Part shown: positions 49,817 to 61,969 of the stretch, in pieces
Position numbering within the stretch: the first letter of the stretch is position 1
Layout of the letters: every line of letters starts with the position of its first letter
DNA from: Anoplolepis gracilipes
Lineage: Eukaryota; Arthropoda; Insecta; Hymenoptera; Formicidae
Length of the DNA: 64,000 bases
Direction of reading: 5' to 3'
Assembly (NCBI RefSeq): GCF_047496725.1
Contig: NC_132980.1
Span: forward strand, 7,608,572 to 7,672,571
Notes under the pieces: model-generated
The model's database searches: none
Told to the model about the DNA's origin: nothing
The model's input: the letters and a program-made list of their open reading frames with translations, nothing else
Translations under genes and position numbers: made by a program

Positions 49817-52800
49817 CGCTGAGAACCGCTGTCGACAATATAATGCAATATAAGCACGGATCACAGGCGACAAGCGCTCATTAGCATACAATGCGGGTTA
49901 ATAGGATCGTACGCTGACAGCTACCGTTCAATATCGTGTCCTCGTGTCGTTTTAGTCACCAACCAAGTGGCAGGTTACGGTTACACCTACAAAAATTACA
50001 CTCACTTTCACTCAATATCAGTTTTATGTTAACCTGATGATTAACAATACATTTTTTTTACTCAATTTCTATAGAGAGAATATTATTTTACCTTTACACG
50101 TTGTTAAAAGAAATAAATTTATTAAAAAAAATTGTGGGAGAAATATTTATTGCTTTAGTAAAAATAAACGTCAATATGATACTATAGACCTAATAAGAAA
50201 AATTAAGATTATTTTATTTATTTATGAAGAAATATATATTATTTTTATTTTGATAAAATATACACATAACTTTTTGTCTTCGTATATGAATTTTTCAGTA
50301 CAAACGGATTAATCATTATTATTTATTTTGCAATTCATCCATTAAAATTGCTGTTATTCAACAGGGCAGAACATATTGTCTATTTCATAAACACACATTC
50401 CCTCTATTATATGAATTTTTTACATGTTTATATGAGTAACTTATTACGTCAAAAGAATTGAAAAAATTAGTTGATGATATTTTAAAACCAATGACTAAGA
50501 GTCATTTATCTTTATAAATCCTACTAAAAACGACGATGTACAGATTAAAATGTTTCTCTCTTATTTGCGAATAATATCGCGATAAGGACTATGCGTATAT
50601 GCAAGCGATGAAAGCAAAGATACCTGCTGTTTATGCCTATACAACGAGACAAAGGACGACGATATAATCATGAAAAAAATGTGTCGCCACCGGTTATTAT
50701 AAAGTCAAATGATTAATTCCGCTGACTAATAAGACGTATCAAGCCCTGTCGGTCGTTATCGCGCGCGCGATATCGTCGCGCGCTTCTTTGTCTCCGTTAA
50801 TTTTTTTTTCTCAAATACCTCTTCGAACGGAAACACCGCATGTCGGATCCTTTGTTAACGCGATTTTTCATCCGCGATTTATATCGCTCGCCGTGATACA
50901 ATAGGTTGTACGCGTTAGTATGTACAGCTCGCAACGAATTGTGCCTGCTCTTCTACGTACCTGGCTGCTGCAGTTGCCGCGATATACGTGTCCCTCCCTT
51001 GTCGAGGTAGATAAAACCAACACGACCCGCTCTCCGGCGGGCATTGTGCACCGGCCGCTATTTACACGTCATCGTGTAATAGCTTCAACTGCGTCCCTCA
51101 TTACCGCGCTGGTGCAACGAATGTGTGCGAATGTCAGTTTTAGTGCGGGCAGTAAAAGACGTGATAGGTCCGCGTGCGCGTTATGTATGTATATATGTAA
51201 TATGTTGCGTGCGTGTGTGTGTGTGTGTTACGATTGCTGTTTCTGCTCTCAGACAACGCAATGGCACCCGTTACACGGTCGCGCGACCGCTCATTTCATT
51301 ATCGTCTCGCCAGGCTTCCGAACGAGAGGATTAGACAGAGTGATAAGTCGGCGCGATTTGAGAGCGAACGGTAACATTACCCGAGAGCGCGAGAATGTGG
51401 TCCCTGAGATATATATTGTTTATTAATCTTTGAATATGAGTTGTTTATTTTTTTATGTAGATGTTTTTTAGAAAATTAATTTGTGCGTAATTATTATGCA
51501 AGATCAACTTCTTTCAATTTTTCTGTATTTATCAGAACCATATATTAATTTTTTCTACTATCTTACTTGCCTTTTCAGATTAAAAAACTCTTTTGCGATA
51601 TTGTTTAGCTTTGAAAATAATTTTGTTTATATTTACAAAAAAATGAAAATAGAAGGATTAAATAGAATTTACGTAACAGTCTTTTGATTTAACAGATTCG
51701 CATTAATTATTGAAAGCAGTGTACCTTGTCGCTTGAGAAAATCTCGATTTACAAGGTGCGGAATCTTATTTATCCGTGTTTCATTATCTAAACGCGCGAG
51801 CTACAGCGTCAATGTACAATTTTACAAGCTCTACAAGGATCAAAAGTTGTCGTAAGAATTCGCCTAATCCGAGATCCGGGACCCCGGGCCTAGTCCGTAG
51901 ATCCTGTGCGACGGTGTGGCGCAATAAAAACGTCAATGGTTAGGCAATAAAATTAAATGAACATTCGCTAGCGTTTGCCTCCATAATGGCAGCAGGTATC
52001 AGTCGATGATTGAAAACGTGATAAAAACGGTATAGATTTTACGTCTCTCGTAATAGCGCGAAACATCTACCTGTGTAATAAGTGTGATGTGGGACTCAAA
52101 AATTTTTGGATTACATCTAATGAGATGTTACTTTATTCTTAACAGATGAAAAGAAGTTATTAAAAATTTTTTTTTCTTTTCTCCTTTTTATAAAAAAGCA
52201 AGCTGTTTGCTTCTTTTGATCTGAGAACGATTCATTAGTAGAAATTAACCGACTAATTTATTTCAAAAATATCTAATGAAGATCCTTGTCAAAGCTGTAC
52301 TTTCTGAGACTGTTGAAACAGCAACCGTGTTATTTGAGAATTAGCTGAGTTGTAAATAGGTGTCGCTTGATTCTGCTGATGGTCATTATTTTGCTTGGAT
52401 TTTAACGAAAATAAAATAATCATAATAAAAGTATATGAATTATAACTCAAATTTTTCTCGAAAATGTTAAAATTAATATTTTGCAATAATAATCTTGCCT
52501 TGTACAAATAACATTTTTGTTATGCATATTGATGCAGATTGATTGCAATAATAATATTCAAATTTATATTGTGAAATTAGGTATCATTTTTCTTGATCGA
52601 GGGAAAAATAATGTATGGACACTAATACTCTCACTAGATTACTGCGATATCACAGATATATTCACTTTGAATATATATTTTTTATTCCGGTTGCGGTCTC
52701 CAGCTGCCACGTTGTAAGACAAGTACAAGTACGCACAACGCATGCAGTTCGAGGCAACCGCGTGTTTGCGGACGTTTCCTCAACATATAACGTGTTGCAA

Positions 52801-53749
52801 TTCGGAACCTAAATCAGCTTGTTAATTGTCATTCTTTCACGTGAGACATAAAATCTGATATCGCGGATCTAGGTATTAACTACACGTATGCAACTTGCGC
52901 GATCTACATAATGCAATCTGGAACGGGAGTTTCTTCGGTGGCGACGTACATACATGTGACGAAACGCGCTTTAATACACTCGTATGGAGATATTATTATG
53001 CGACACGCATTAAAGATCACATTCGGCGCAGTCATCGTTATTGTTTGTTCGTATACGCACGAGTCTGTTCCAAAAATGCACTTGCTTTGATAATTTTCCA
53101 AAAATTATTTGCGTTAGACGTTATTTCTTTTTCAAAAGTCAACTCAAAATCGTCGTTTAAAATTAACGATATATTATTTTGCTGCGAGACTCAGATTTGA
53201 ATCGCAAGTAAAAAAAAATGGTAACGTTATTTCATCGTTTATACAAACGTTCATATGCATATGCATGCCGACGTATGCATACGCCCATCTATGCTCGGGC
53301 ACGATTCTCTTTCGAAATACATCGATAAGATCTCGGCCGGACGAGTTTCAAATTAATGTCAATGTTCGTCGCGAGAAGGAGGAGTTTATTAATGTCTAGT
53401 CGTGCGCCCGCGTAATATCCGCGCCCGTTCTAGCGTCATCACGGTCTCACGCATAGCTAGAATATCGCGATTTGTAATCCAAGAGAAAATCCGAGACAAC
53501 CGGCCATTATTTCTGTGAGTTTTTTTGCGATTATTGCGACACTGTCCAACGATTATATCTCGAAGCAGTCATATGTGATTTTCAAACGAATGTTTGCGAC
53601 GAAATTTTGCTGAGACAATATACTGCATTTTATTTTGAATTGTCATTGAAAATATAAAAATCGGAAAGGCAAAATAGTAAAATAATGTTTATTATTAAAA
53701 AAAGAAGACGTGTACAGGAAAAGATCGCCGATCAATATTTCTTCTTGGA

Positions 53750-54080
53750 AGGAAAATGATTGGCCCCATAAAGAATTAAGCAAGATTATGCTAATTATGA
53801 TGCGTCCAAATAATTGGTAATTATGGGCTCCGCTGTTTTCTAGCAGTGATGGGATGAAAGTCGGGTTAGCTTATAAAGGGTGATTAGATTAATTAATTGA
53901 GACAGAGCCCGATAGGTTAGCAAGATAGCAGGCGATTTCACAATCATTGGTAAGGTTAATTACAAAAAGCCGCGGTATGCGCTAATGGTATTTGCGGTGT
54001 TGATGGATCCATCGTCACGAATCGAAGAAATTAATGGCGCCATCATGAATCGGAGATCGATCAATCGGATTAGAAGATCG
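53750..54080. promoter_or_regulatory. Candidate enhancer with clustered TAAT sites
   Basis: Dense homeodomain-type TAAT/ATTA cores (CTAATTATGA, AATAATTGGTAATTATG, GATTAATTAATTGAG, GGTTAATTAC) in mixed-composition DNA unlike the AT-only filler around it. No expression evidence is possible here. Confidence 0.3.
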
Positions 54081-54790
54081 GCGAACGAATGAACGATCGG
54101 ACATATGTACGAAGAAATAAACGTCGAAGAAAAAGCGGCAGTGATAGATGATGCGATGAACTCACGAAGCTTTTATCTTCTCGAGCTTCATTATTCACTC
54201 GACTTTACTGGTTCTCCTAATTTTGACTTTGATTTAGCAATCATGAACTCTTCATATAATTCCAACATTACGAAAATTCTTATTTTGTTCGAGAAATATA
54301 AAATTTCACAAATTGTGACGATATTATTACAACGGTTATTTACAAAAAATTGATTACAAATTTTATGCGAAGAAGACATAATTAAATATCATTTGTTGTA
54401 ATAAAAGAAACTAAATAAAATCGTGAAAACAAAGTATCTTACAATAATAATTTGTGTTTTGTTTATCAACTTTATCGACATGTATTTAAGAATGAGAATG
54501 GAGTTCGAGAGAGATATCGCTGGGGCGCCTTCGTGAATTAATTAGATAATCGACAATATTTCCCAAGATAAGCTACGATTGTGACTTGTGTAAATATGTG
54601 AGTCTATGTTTGGCATTCGGTGCAGCTATCTAACATAAATGCAGCTACCAATTGCGGCGATTTTCAAGGCAATTGACTACAAGGCTAGATAAGGTAATGC
54701 CCTGGCAATGGGATAAGTTCGTGCGAGTTCACACATGGCATCTGACTTGATACGCGTCGATCATTATCTAACGCGTTATCGTACAATGCA

Positions 54791-54815
54791 ATTATTTGCG
54801 TCGACCGCAAATAAT
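54791..54815. promoter_or_regulatory. Perfect 10-bp dyad, possible dimeric protein site
   Basis: ATTATTTGCG, spacer TCGAC, then CGCAAATAAT. The arms are exact complements and each resembles a half octamer (ATTTGC). Confidence 0.4.
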
Positions 54816-57292
54816 CAGTTTCCACATACAAATATATAACTAGACGATCTGACAGCATCGATACAGAAGAAAATATATTTATATTTTTTTTTCTTTTTTC
54901 TACTTACTTGGTTAACACGATGTAATTGTGTCGTTTGAGAGAATTGAACGATATATCGCGAAGATTATGATACAATAGAGTCATGGACATATCGATAAAT
55001 AGTTACGCAGAAAGAATTAATCCTAAAGATATTATGAGGTTTCTCTTTTTATCATAAAACTTAATGTGCAATTTAAAAGTTTTTTTTAAGAGTAATAAAT
55101 TTTAGCTCTCTTGAAGAACTTATCTACATCATTTATAATATAATTTAACCAATAATTTCGAAATGAACAACGATCGAGAAATTCGATACTTTCTCACTTT
55201 ATCTCAGATTAAAGCGGTTTGAAACATTAATATATGTTGGTTCGTGACCGGTTATTATATTATATATATATATATTGTGAACTTACATGAAAGTTTCAAG
55301 TTCAATCTGATTATCGTTGTACCTTAGTATACGCAGCCTATCTCATTTAACTCGAATGAGATAATTTAGTCATTAATTTAGTATCATAGTTGCACGGGAA
55401 AGTCACTTGTTTGGTTCTCGTGCTGGATATGCAGATACATAATTAATTTTACGCTTTGCAACTTTCTACCGATTGTGACAAATGGTGATTAAAATACGAT
55501 GACTGACGATGATAACTAATGATACTGATATGATTTCATATGCATTTTAATCAACATGTTCTGTTAAATGTTCATTACTCTGTTATTAGGCACTCATATT
55601 CAATTTATAATCTATATAAAGGTAATTGAATCTTCTCTCTATGAGCAGTTACTAACAGTACTTTTAATAAATAATATTTAATTAATATATCTTAATTTAT
55701 CAGATTTAGGGTTGACAATTACTATTTAATTAACTTTTGATACGTGAAATTATTTACTTTTTGCGAGAAAGAGAAAGCAAATTTTGTATATATGGAAATT
55801 AAATTGATAAAATGTAAGAACTTGTATATCTGTTCTTTTATTCTCTATTCTTTACATCTTTAAATTTTTTTTTTAAGAAAAATATTTAAATTGATTTTAA
55901 TTATTCTTATTTTTCTCGCTACTAAATTATAATTTTATTTTATTCGAATGTTTTATTCGTAAAAGACTTTTCTCTGACAAAATATAATACATGCCTCTTT
56001 CTTTCAAATTTTCGTTATGACGTCACTGAAGAAATTATTGTCCTTTGCTTGCTGCGTTGGCGGCGCATTTTGCGTCAACAACAACACGCGTCTGTCCGTC
56101 GTGCAGTTTATGTATCATGGTACAATTATCCAGAACGGTTCTTTACCTGTCTTGCCTGCATATATAAATGTATGCGCGCATGCATGCACGCGTGCACGCG
56201 CTATATATGTATACACACGCGTGATGTATACGCCTCAAGCGAACAGATACAAGCTAGAGCAAGTCACTTTCGCTGTTGCCGTCTCTTACACACAGTGTGT
56301 TCCAGTCGACGAGCACGCGTGCTGCTCCATTCATAAACCTAGAGAAACATACGCCGGCACTGGCGAAACACATAGTGCAAGATCGCCAGCAAGCGGTAAA
56401 CATAAGCACGCAAACGACACAAACATGTTTAGGAAGTGATTATTAAATAAGTAATTAATAATAATAGGTAATTAAAAATAAGTCAGGTGTTTTTATAAAT
56501 CAAGTTTTAATAGTGCAAGAAACAAATTTTACTTCTAAATTTAGTTAAAGATGATTTAATTTAATAGAAATTTAATATTTAGAAATATATATCAAAATTA
56601 ATATTATTTTAAAAAATATACAATATATATATGTAATTAAATATATTTATATATTAAATATAAAAATTTAAATACTATTATTAAAGACCTAAAGTTGAAA
56701 AAAAAATGGAAATCTATTATTCAAAATCATTATCCCGACATATTTAGTAGGAGAAACTATCAAGAGAATCATGAATGGCATAAAAATAATACGAGCTACA
56801 GTGAACTATTTCTTTGGCGTTTCTATTAGCGTTAATCGATTATAACGTGACGGATCGAATGATTTAAATTTAAATAAAGATCGGGTGCGTCACACGGGCC
56901 TGGCCTGAACACATTCGACCGCGCCCGGCAAAATGATGCCATTACATTCGCTCACTCTATTATTCAATACGTTTTTTCTGATGACTCGATTGACTATGCT
57001 AGATCCTCGGAACAAAATACAGACACCAATATTTCCGCTTTAGAATCTCACGTGGCGAACATCTTCCCTTGTATTATTATCTTGCTAATGCTTTAATGCA
57101 CAGATTATAAATGGTAAAAAATATTTTTATCATTATTCTTTATAATTTTAATAAACAGAAATTGCATATATTAAAGTAATTGAGAAATTTTAATATTATA
57201 TAATTATTTATTTTATTTTGATCGTATGAAGATGTATATATTTTTCAATTTATAATTAAATATATAAATTTTAATATTATAAATTATATGAA

Positions 57293-57520
57293 CAATTAAT
57301 ATGTAATCCAATATTAAAGGAACATATTCATAAATTAATAATATAACCTTTAGTACCTATGTAATGTATAATGTATAAAATGTGTAACATTTATTTTTAT
57401 TATAAATTATATGAAAATAAAAATAAATGTTTCACATTTTATACATTATACATTACATACTAATAGTTATATTATTAATTTATTAATATGTACATTTAAT
57501 ATTGGATTACATATTAATTG
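57293..57520. mobile_element. Near-perfect 228-bp hairpin
   Basis: CAATTAATATGTAATCCAAT at the left and ATTGGATTACATATTAATTG at the right, continuing inwards through the ACATTTTATACATTATACAT motif to a small loop. A foldback or MITE without coding capacity. Confidence 0.85.
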
Positions 57521-58162
57521 TTGAAACTGATACAAATAAAATAGATGTTGCTGATGAATCCAGAGTCCGGTTTTATAAAATAGGTATTTTTTTTTATTTC
57601 TAATAATATCAGATGCATATATGATTGAGAACAGATAGATATTTATAAAATATTTGTTCAGAACGAATCAACTTTATTTCAATGTGGCACTCCTGGCTTG
57701 TGCCTGCCAAAGCAATCGGAATTATAATTTCTGTACTTTGGTTACGGTGCCTAATTTTCCATAGAACGTAATTTCTAATACAGACAATGGCTCATTTATA
57801 TGTTGCAGGTGACTGGAACCGAACAGGCCAGTATTCATGCCAGTATGCCAATCGAATGCCGGTAGACGACCAATATTCGCCGTCACCGCGCGATAGCCAA
57901 TTAATAAGTTACTTAGCTAGATCAATTAATAGTTAATAAAATATTCTCGATTGGATATCCGTCGGTTACTCGCGATTAATGACTAGAAACGCGAAGACGT
58001 AGATCCACATTTTATTTGCATGATCGCGTAAGCAATAAAAATCACGTCTTGTGAATAAACACGTCCGCTTATATCGCACTTTTCTTGACGACAATAATTT
58101 TCGGCGTCCTTTTATTCGCGTCGCCAAAGTGAGATCGACTATTTTTTCCCGCGGCTGTGTTG

Positions 58163-58309
58163 AGTGCGAAGGAAGAAGAAGAGAAAGAAGGGACAGTCTG
58201 CATCAAAGTGAAGTGGAAGCGGACACCATCCCGGCGATCATCACGGTGGCTGGAAACGCAGACTTACATCGGGAACGCCAACCTGCAATCAAGGTTCATG
58301 GTTTTCATG
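58163..58309 (+). CDS. Candidate exon, possibly carrying a start codon
   Basis: The exon would end in TTTTCATG followed by GTGAGT (58310). Acceptor options are a pyrimidine-rich AG at about 58162 or the stronger TATATGTTGCAG at 57808. Two frames stay open. One contains ATG at 58298 and 58307, giving M-V-F-M before the donor. The other is a continuation of an upstream open frame. No domain is recognised in either. It could be the second, partly noncoding exon of the gene whose leader may end at 43010. Confidence 0.25.
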
Positions 58310-59030
58310 GTGAGTCACAACATCTATTTTTATCTTTCCTCGTAACGTTTTTTTTTTATTATTGCAGTCTTTTTCCTTATGTCACGATTATTTTTCCGGT
58401 TGTTTCTTTTTATTTCAAATATCAAATCGACAAAGTTGCGTTTGTCTTTGGAATCCTGTCAACGGAATCAATTGACTACGAATCTTTTCCTTTGCAATTA
58501 AGTGCTTTCGTCCTAAAACATCGTGGAGAAACAATTTTCTGTACTCTATCATATTTTTTATTAATCAAGTTATATTCGATAATTATTTTAATAAAATCAA
58601 ATATTGACTTATGTATATTTTTTTGTTTTAATGTATTTTTTATTATGCAATATAATTGTCTGATTTAGTTTCGAAAAAACTAATTCTAAATTTCTTAAAA
58701 AATAATCTACAGTTAAATGTGATAGTTTAGATATTTATAGATATTTATAGATAATATATTAATGTTGTTTCTTCTTGATAACAAATTTTTCACATACGCG
58801 GTAGAAAGAGAGAACACAATTGATCACATTTACATGCAAATGTACTTGTCGATCAAGCGGAACGAATGTGAGCTCATAAGACTACTGTGAATTCGTGTCT
58901 CGGGTCCGTCAGTTTGTCTCTTCCATCATCAAAAATCTCTTTTACACATTCGAAAAGCTTCGTTTTATATATATGTTTACCACCCAGGATCAATAACAGT
59001 TTCACGTGGATGTGACAAATGAGCGCGTGC
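58310..59030. other. AT-rich spacer or intron
   Basis: Nothing recognised. An open frame runs through from the candidate exon, but in AT-rich sequence without family resemblance. Confidence 0.4.
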
Positions 59031-59085
59031 ATTTTAAATTCCATTTTTATCGAGTGTCGTTGCACCGGAAATGCAGCGCCGAATA

Positions 59086-59489
59086 ATTTGCATAATTTTC
59101 GCGCTGGCCCGCCGTTTCGTTATCTTTACAAGCGCGTCATATCGTGTCGTATCTTCGCGATGCGATGATTGGTTATTAAAATTACGCTTCGCGCGGGGAA
59201 TACCGGTAAGCGACGAGATTGGCTCGTAAATTAAGCGTACGCACGAACGTAACAGCACTAACCAATGTATCCCTTCGTTCGCGTTGTTTTTTCGCTTTTA
59301 TTTTTCTACCTGCCTCCGGAGTCCTTCTGTTTTAAGTATCGCGATAGTCATTGAATCCTTTCCGTATGTTTCTCCAGTGTTTCACCACTCGATAATGAAT
59401 ATCGTCGTCAAACGTAGCACGTGTCACGCGCGATTTGCATAATTGCTCATCGACTTCTCTTCGTGCTGTGCGCCGCCTCGTTATCTTTA
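59086..59489. promoter_or_regulatory. Paired octamer + GATA motif module
   Basis: ATTTGCATAATT occurs at 59086-59097 and 59433-59444. CGTTATCTTTA occurs 32 and 46 bp after each (59118-59128 and 59479-59489), with CATAT..GTCG following both times. ATTTGCAT is the POU octamer and TTATCT is a GATA site in reverse. Confidence 0.4.
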
Positions 59490-60104
59490 TATTCCTCATA
59501 TTGCGTCGAATCGGAGACGACTCGTCAAGGTATTGAACTTACATTTTGAATGAATTCCCGACCTTTCGAAACGACGACCTGAAAAGCAGAAATGTTTGAC
59601 GTTGACGCGCGCAAATACCTTCGCACAGAAAGAACATTTAATATCGCCATTTTTTATCATAGCCTGTTTTCTCTGGCTTGTTATTTTCATTTTATTAATT
59701 GCCAAACTGTTCGCATTCCCCAAATGATTCTCCTAATGAACGGATTCAACGTAATATCGTTCTGATCCAGCAGTTTTATTGACGTTATTCACGGTATACA
59801 TTATTTTCATCGAAGTGGAGCGAACGAATGTCGTGTTTCCGCATTTATTCTGAAATTTTCAAAGTTAAGTTGGAGAGAGATATGTGATACTTAATAAATT
59901 TTATCTTTGAAAATTTCAAATAGGAATTTTTTAAATAATAGATATAATTAAACAAAGTTTCCAATAATAATATCATTTATGAATTTTTTTATAATTGATG
60001 GAAAGTTTTTTTTTATTATAGAAAACTACTTTCTTAATAATAAAAAAGTCTCGATAAACGTATGCGTAATTTTAGAATACAAATGTAAAGAATTTAGACT
60101 AACA

Positions 60105-60311
60105 GGGTGTGTGAAGTTAGCACCCTGAAATGCAATTTTTATAGTTCTGATTATAGTTTTAGCTTCTTTTTAAAGAACTCAAATTTGAAACCGTTAATCG
60201 ACGGAACTCTTTTTATTTTTTATAAAGAAACTCTTAAACTCTTTAAGAAGAAGCTAGAACTCTAATCAGAACTATAAAAATTGCATTTCGGGGTGCTAAC
60301 TTCACACATCC
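60105..60311. mobile_element. MITE with about 78-bp inverted ends
   Basis: GGGTGTGTGAAGTTAGCACC at the left and GGGTGCTAACTTCACACATCC at the right in pieces, the arms extending through TTTTTATAGTTCTGATTA. Flanks ACTAACA (left) and ACTAAAA (right) look like a 7-bp target duplication with one change. Size and duplication would suit a hAT-like MITE (usually 8 bp). Confidence 0.8.
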
Positions 60312-60320
60312 ACTAAAATA

Positions 60321-61300
60321 TAGGCTAAAAGTGCAAATTATCATGGCTTGATTTCTTTTCTTGTTAAAAATTAATATTTATTTTTGTTGCTTTTATATTA
60401 CTTTTATATTCCATTGCATTTTTCTCGCCCTTCGGGTAATTCATCTCGCTCGCAACGGTTGGATGATTTGCTGGCGCGAAGTTTTCGGTGCGAGCCTGCG
60501 GCGTGTTACGCAAATTAGTTAACGTGGCCGGATGTAACCCCTGATGTTATTTATCCCTTACAGAAATGAAACCTGGCGGGCTAATTAAGAAAAAAAAACC
60601 GGATAAGAATCGATTCTGTTGAGAAACTATCCGCGCGATCTCGCTCGAGTATCTTAGTCGAGATTATTTTGAGGGTGAAAGAAGGGACAGGTTGGGGGTG
60701 AGAGGGACGAGGCAAGACGTTATTTGCGAGGAAGACTCACCGCCAGGTTACGGGTCAAACCGCAGTGGAGTTAATAATCGTTTACAATCTTTAAAGGAGG
60801 GTGTGGCGAGTGCGTTCACCCTTGTCTTTCTCTTTTGCTTCTTTCTCCTCTTTCGTCTTCTCTTTCTGCACTCTTCTTAACCTTTGAGAAATGGAACGAA
60901 AGGGCTCAAACTTGTCTCTGAAAATATTTATATGTTTTTATAAAAGAAGAAGAAAGGGAAGAAGTGTTTACTTTACATTTTACCTGCATTAATATATTAC
61001 TCATTTTATGAATATAATTTGAAAGAAACATTTCACGCGCGGATATATTTTTCACGTGTTAATTCCAATCTACTATTATTTAATTAATGGTACAAATTAA
61101 TTGTCCCGAAATAACAGAAAAATTATATTTTATTTTATGTGTCCTCTCTACAAAAATATTATATTTCGTAAAATATTGCATCTCTGAAGACTCTGAAAAG
61201 ATGTTGAAGTTTTATTCGTAGCTTTTAATACTCTACGACAAAGTTAATTTTCAGCGACTGTCAACCATGTCAGACGAGCAACCATCGAAAAATTCGCTGC
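60321..61300. other. Mixed-composition DNA, no gene
   Basis: A CpG-bearing stretch at 60430-60880 with no recognisable coding exon, then AT-rich filler. Confidence 0.4.
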
Positions 61301-61324
61301 GGTGTGCGATAAGGCTTTTTCTCG

Positions 61325-61960
61325 CGCGTTATTAACGGCGATGATAAATATGCGCGAGTGGCAATCCCGTTCTTCTCACGAGTGCGACGAATCGGCGATC
61401 GGGTTCTCTCAGCATGCCGGCACGAAAAAAGCATCTTCGAGGAACCTGTTTTATCATCGTTCGCGCGAATTCACGTTATTACGTGAAAATTACTCGAAGA
61501 TATCAAAAATATTTCTTTTATTACAAAAATATTCTTGTATAACGGAGCCGACATACCTAATGCACTGACAATGAGTTGATTATAAATCGACTGTTGCTAG
61601 TAATTCAATTATATTATGAATACGAAGTCTGTGCTTCAAAATTAAATAATCATGCGATAATTTATTAGTTAGAGTTCTTAAATATTTTTTATTTTATTAT
61701 TTTATTATCTTTCAAGTAGCTTACAAAATTAAATAAAAAATTTATCGATATATTATTGCTTTTGTTTATTTTTACATTTTAAAATTTAGAAACGAATAGT
61801 ACTATACATTAAACAGCAATATTAATTATTTTTTTTTACATCAAATAGTATACTAAAGAGCAGTTTATCGTAAGAATTCGTAGATTTCTCATGAAACCAT
61901 ATTTTTCGGTGATGCTTATATACGCCGCAGCGTTATTAACGATGGCGATAAATACACGCA
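61325..61960. repeat. Spaced repeat of a 30-bp motif
   Basis: GCGTTATTAACGGCGATGAT then AAATATGCGC (61328-61357) recurs as GCGTTATTAACGATGGCGAT then AAATACACGC (about 61930-61959). Confidence 0.6.
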
Positions 61961-61969
61961 TCTGATTTT

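Larger units (their letters stand above)
43011..58140 (+). other. Probable long intron(s) with regulatory DNA
   Basis: From the donor at 43011 no recognisable coding exon was found until the candidate at about 58160-58309. Composition alternates between AT-rich filler and short CpG-rich stretches (43820-44140, 45260-45780, 47190-47900, 50740-51420, 52690-53450, 53750-54080, 54480-54830). These could be alternative promoters, noncoding exons or enhancers. That it is an intron is inferred. Confidence 0.35.

Noticed and set aside
50920..51426. 168-codon ATG frame
   Set aside because: Part of it translates a GT microsatellite (alternating V and C), there is no recognisable domain, and it overlaps another frame of similar quality. 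Long frames arise easily in CpG-rich DNA.
56017..56439. 140-codon ATG frame with a hydrophobic start
   Set aside because: Crosses a simple alternating purine-pyrimidine tract, has no family resemblance, and a second frame is open over the same stretch. Expression data would be needed to revive it.
58310..58668. Extension of the open frame past 58309
   Set aside because: The sequence after GTGAGT becomes T-rich and AT-driven, as expected of an intron.
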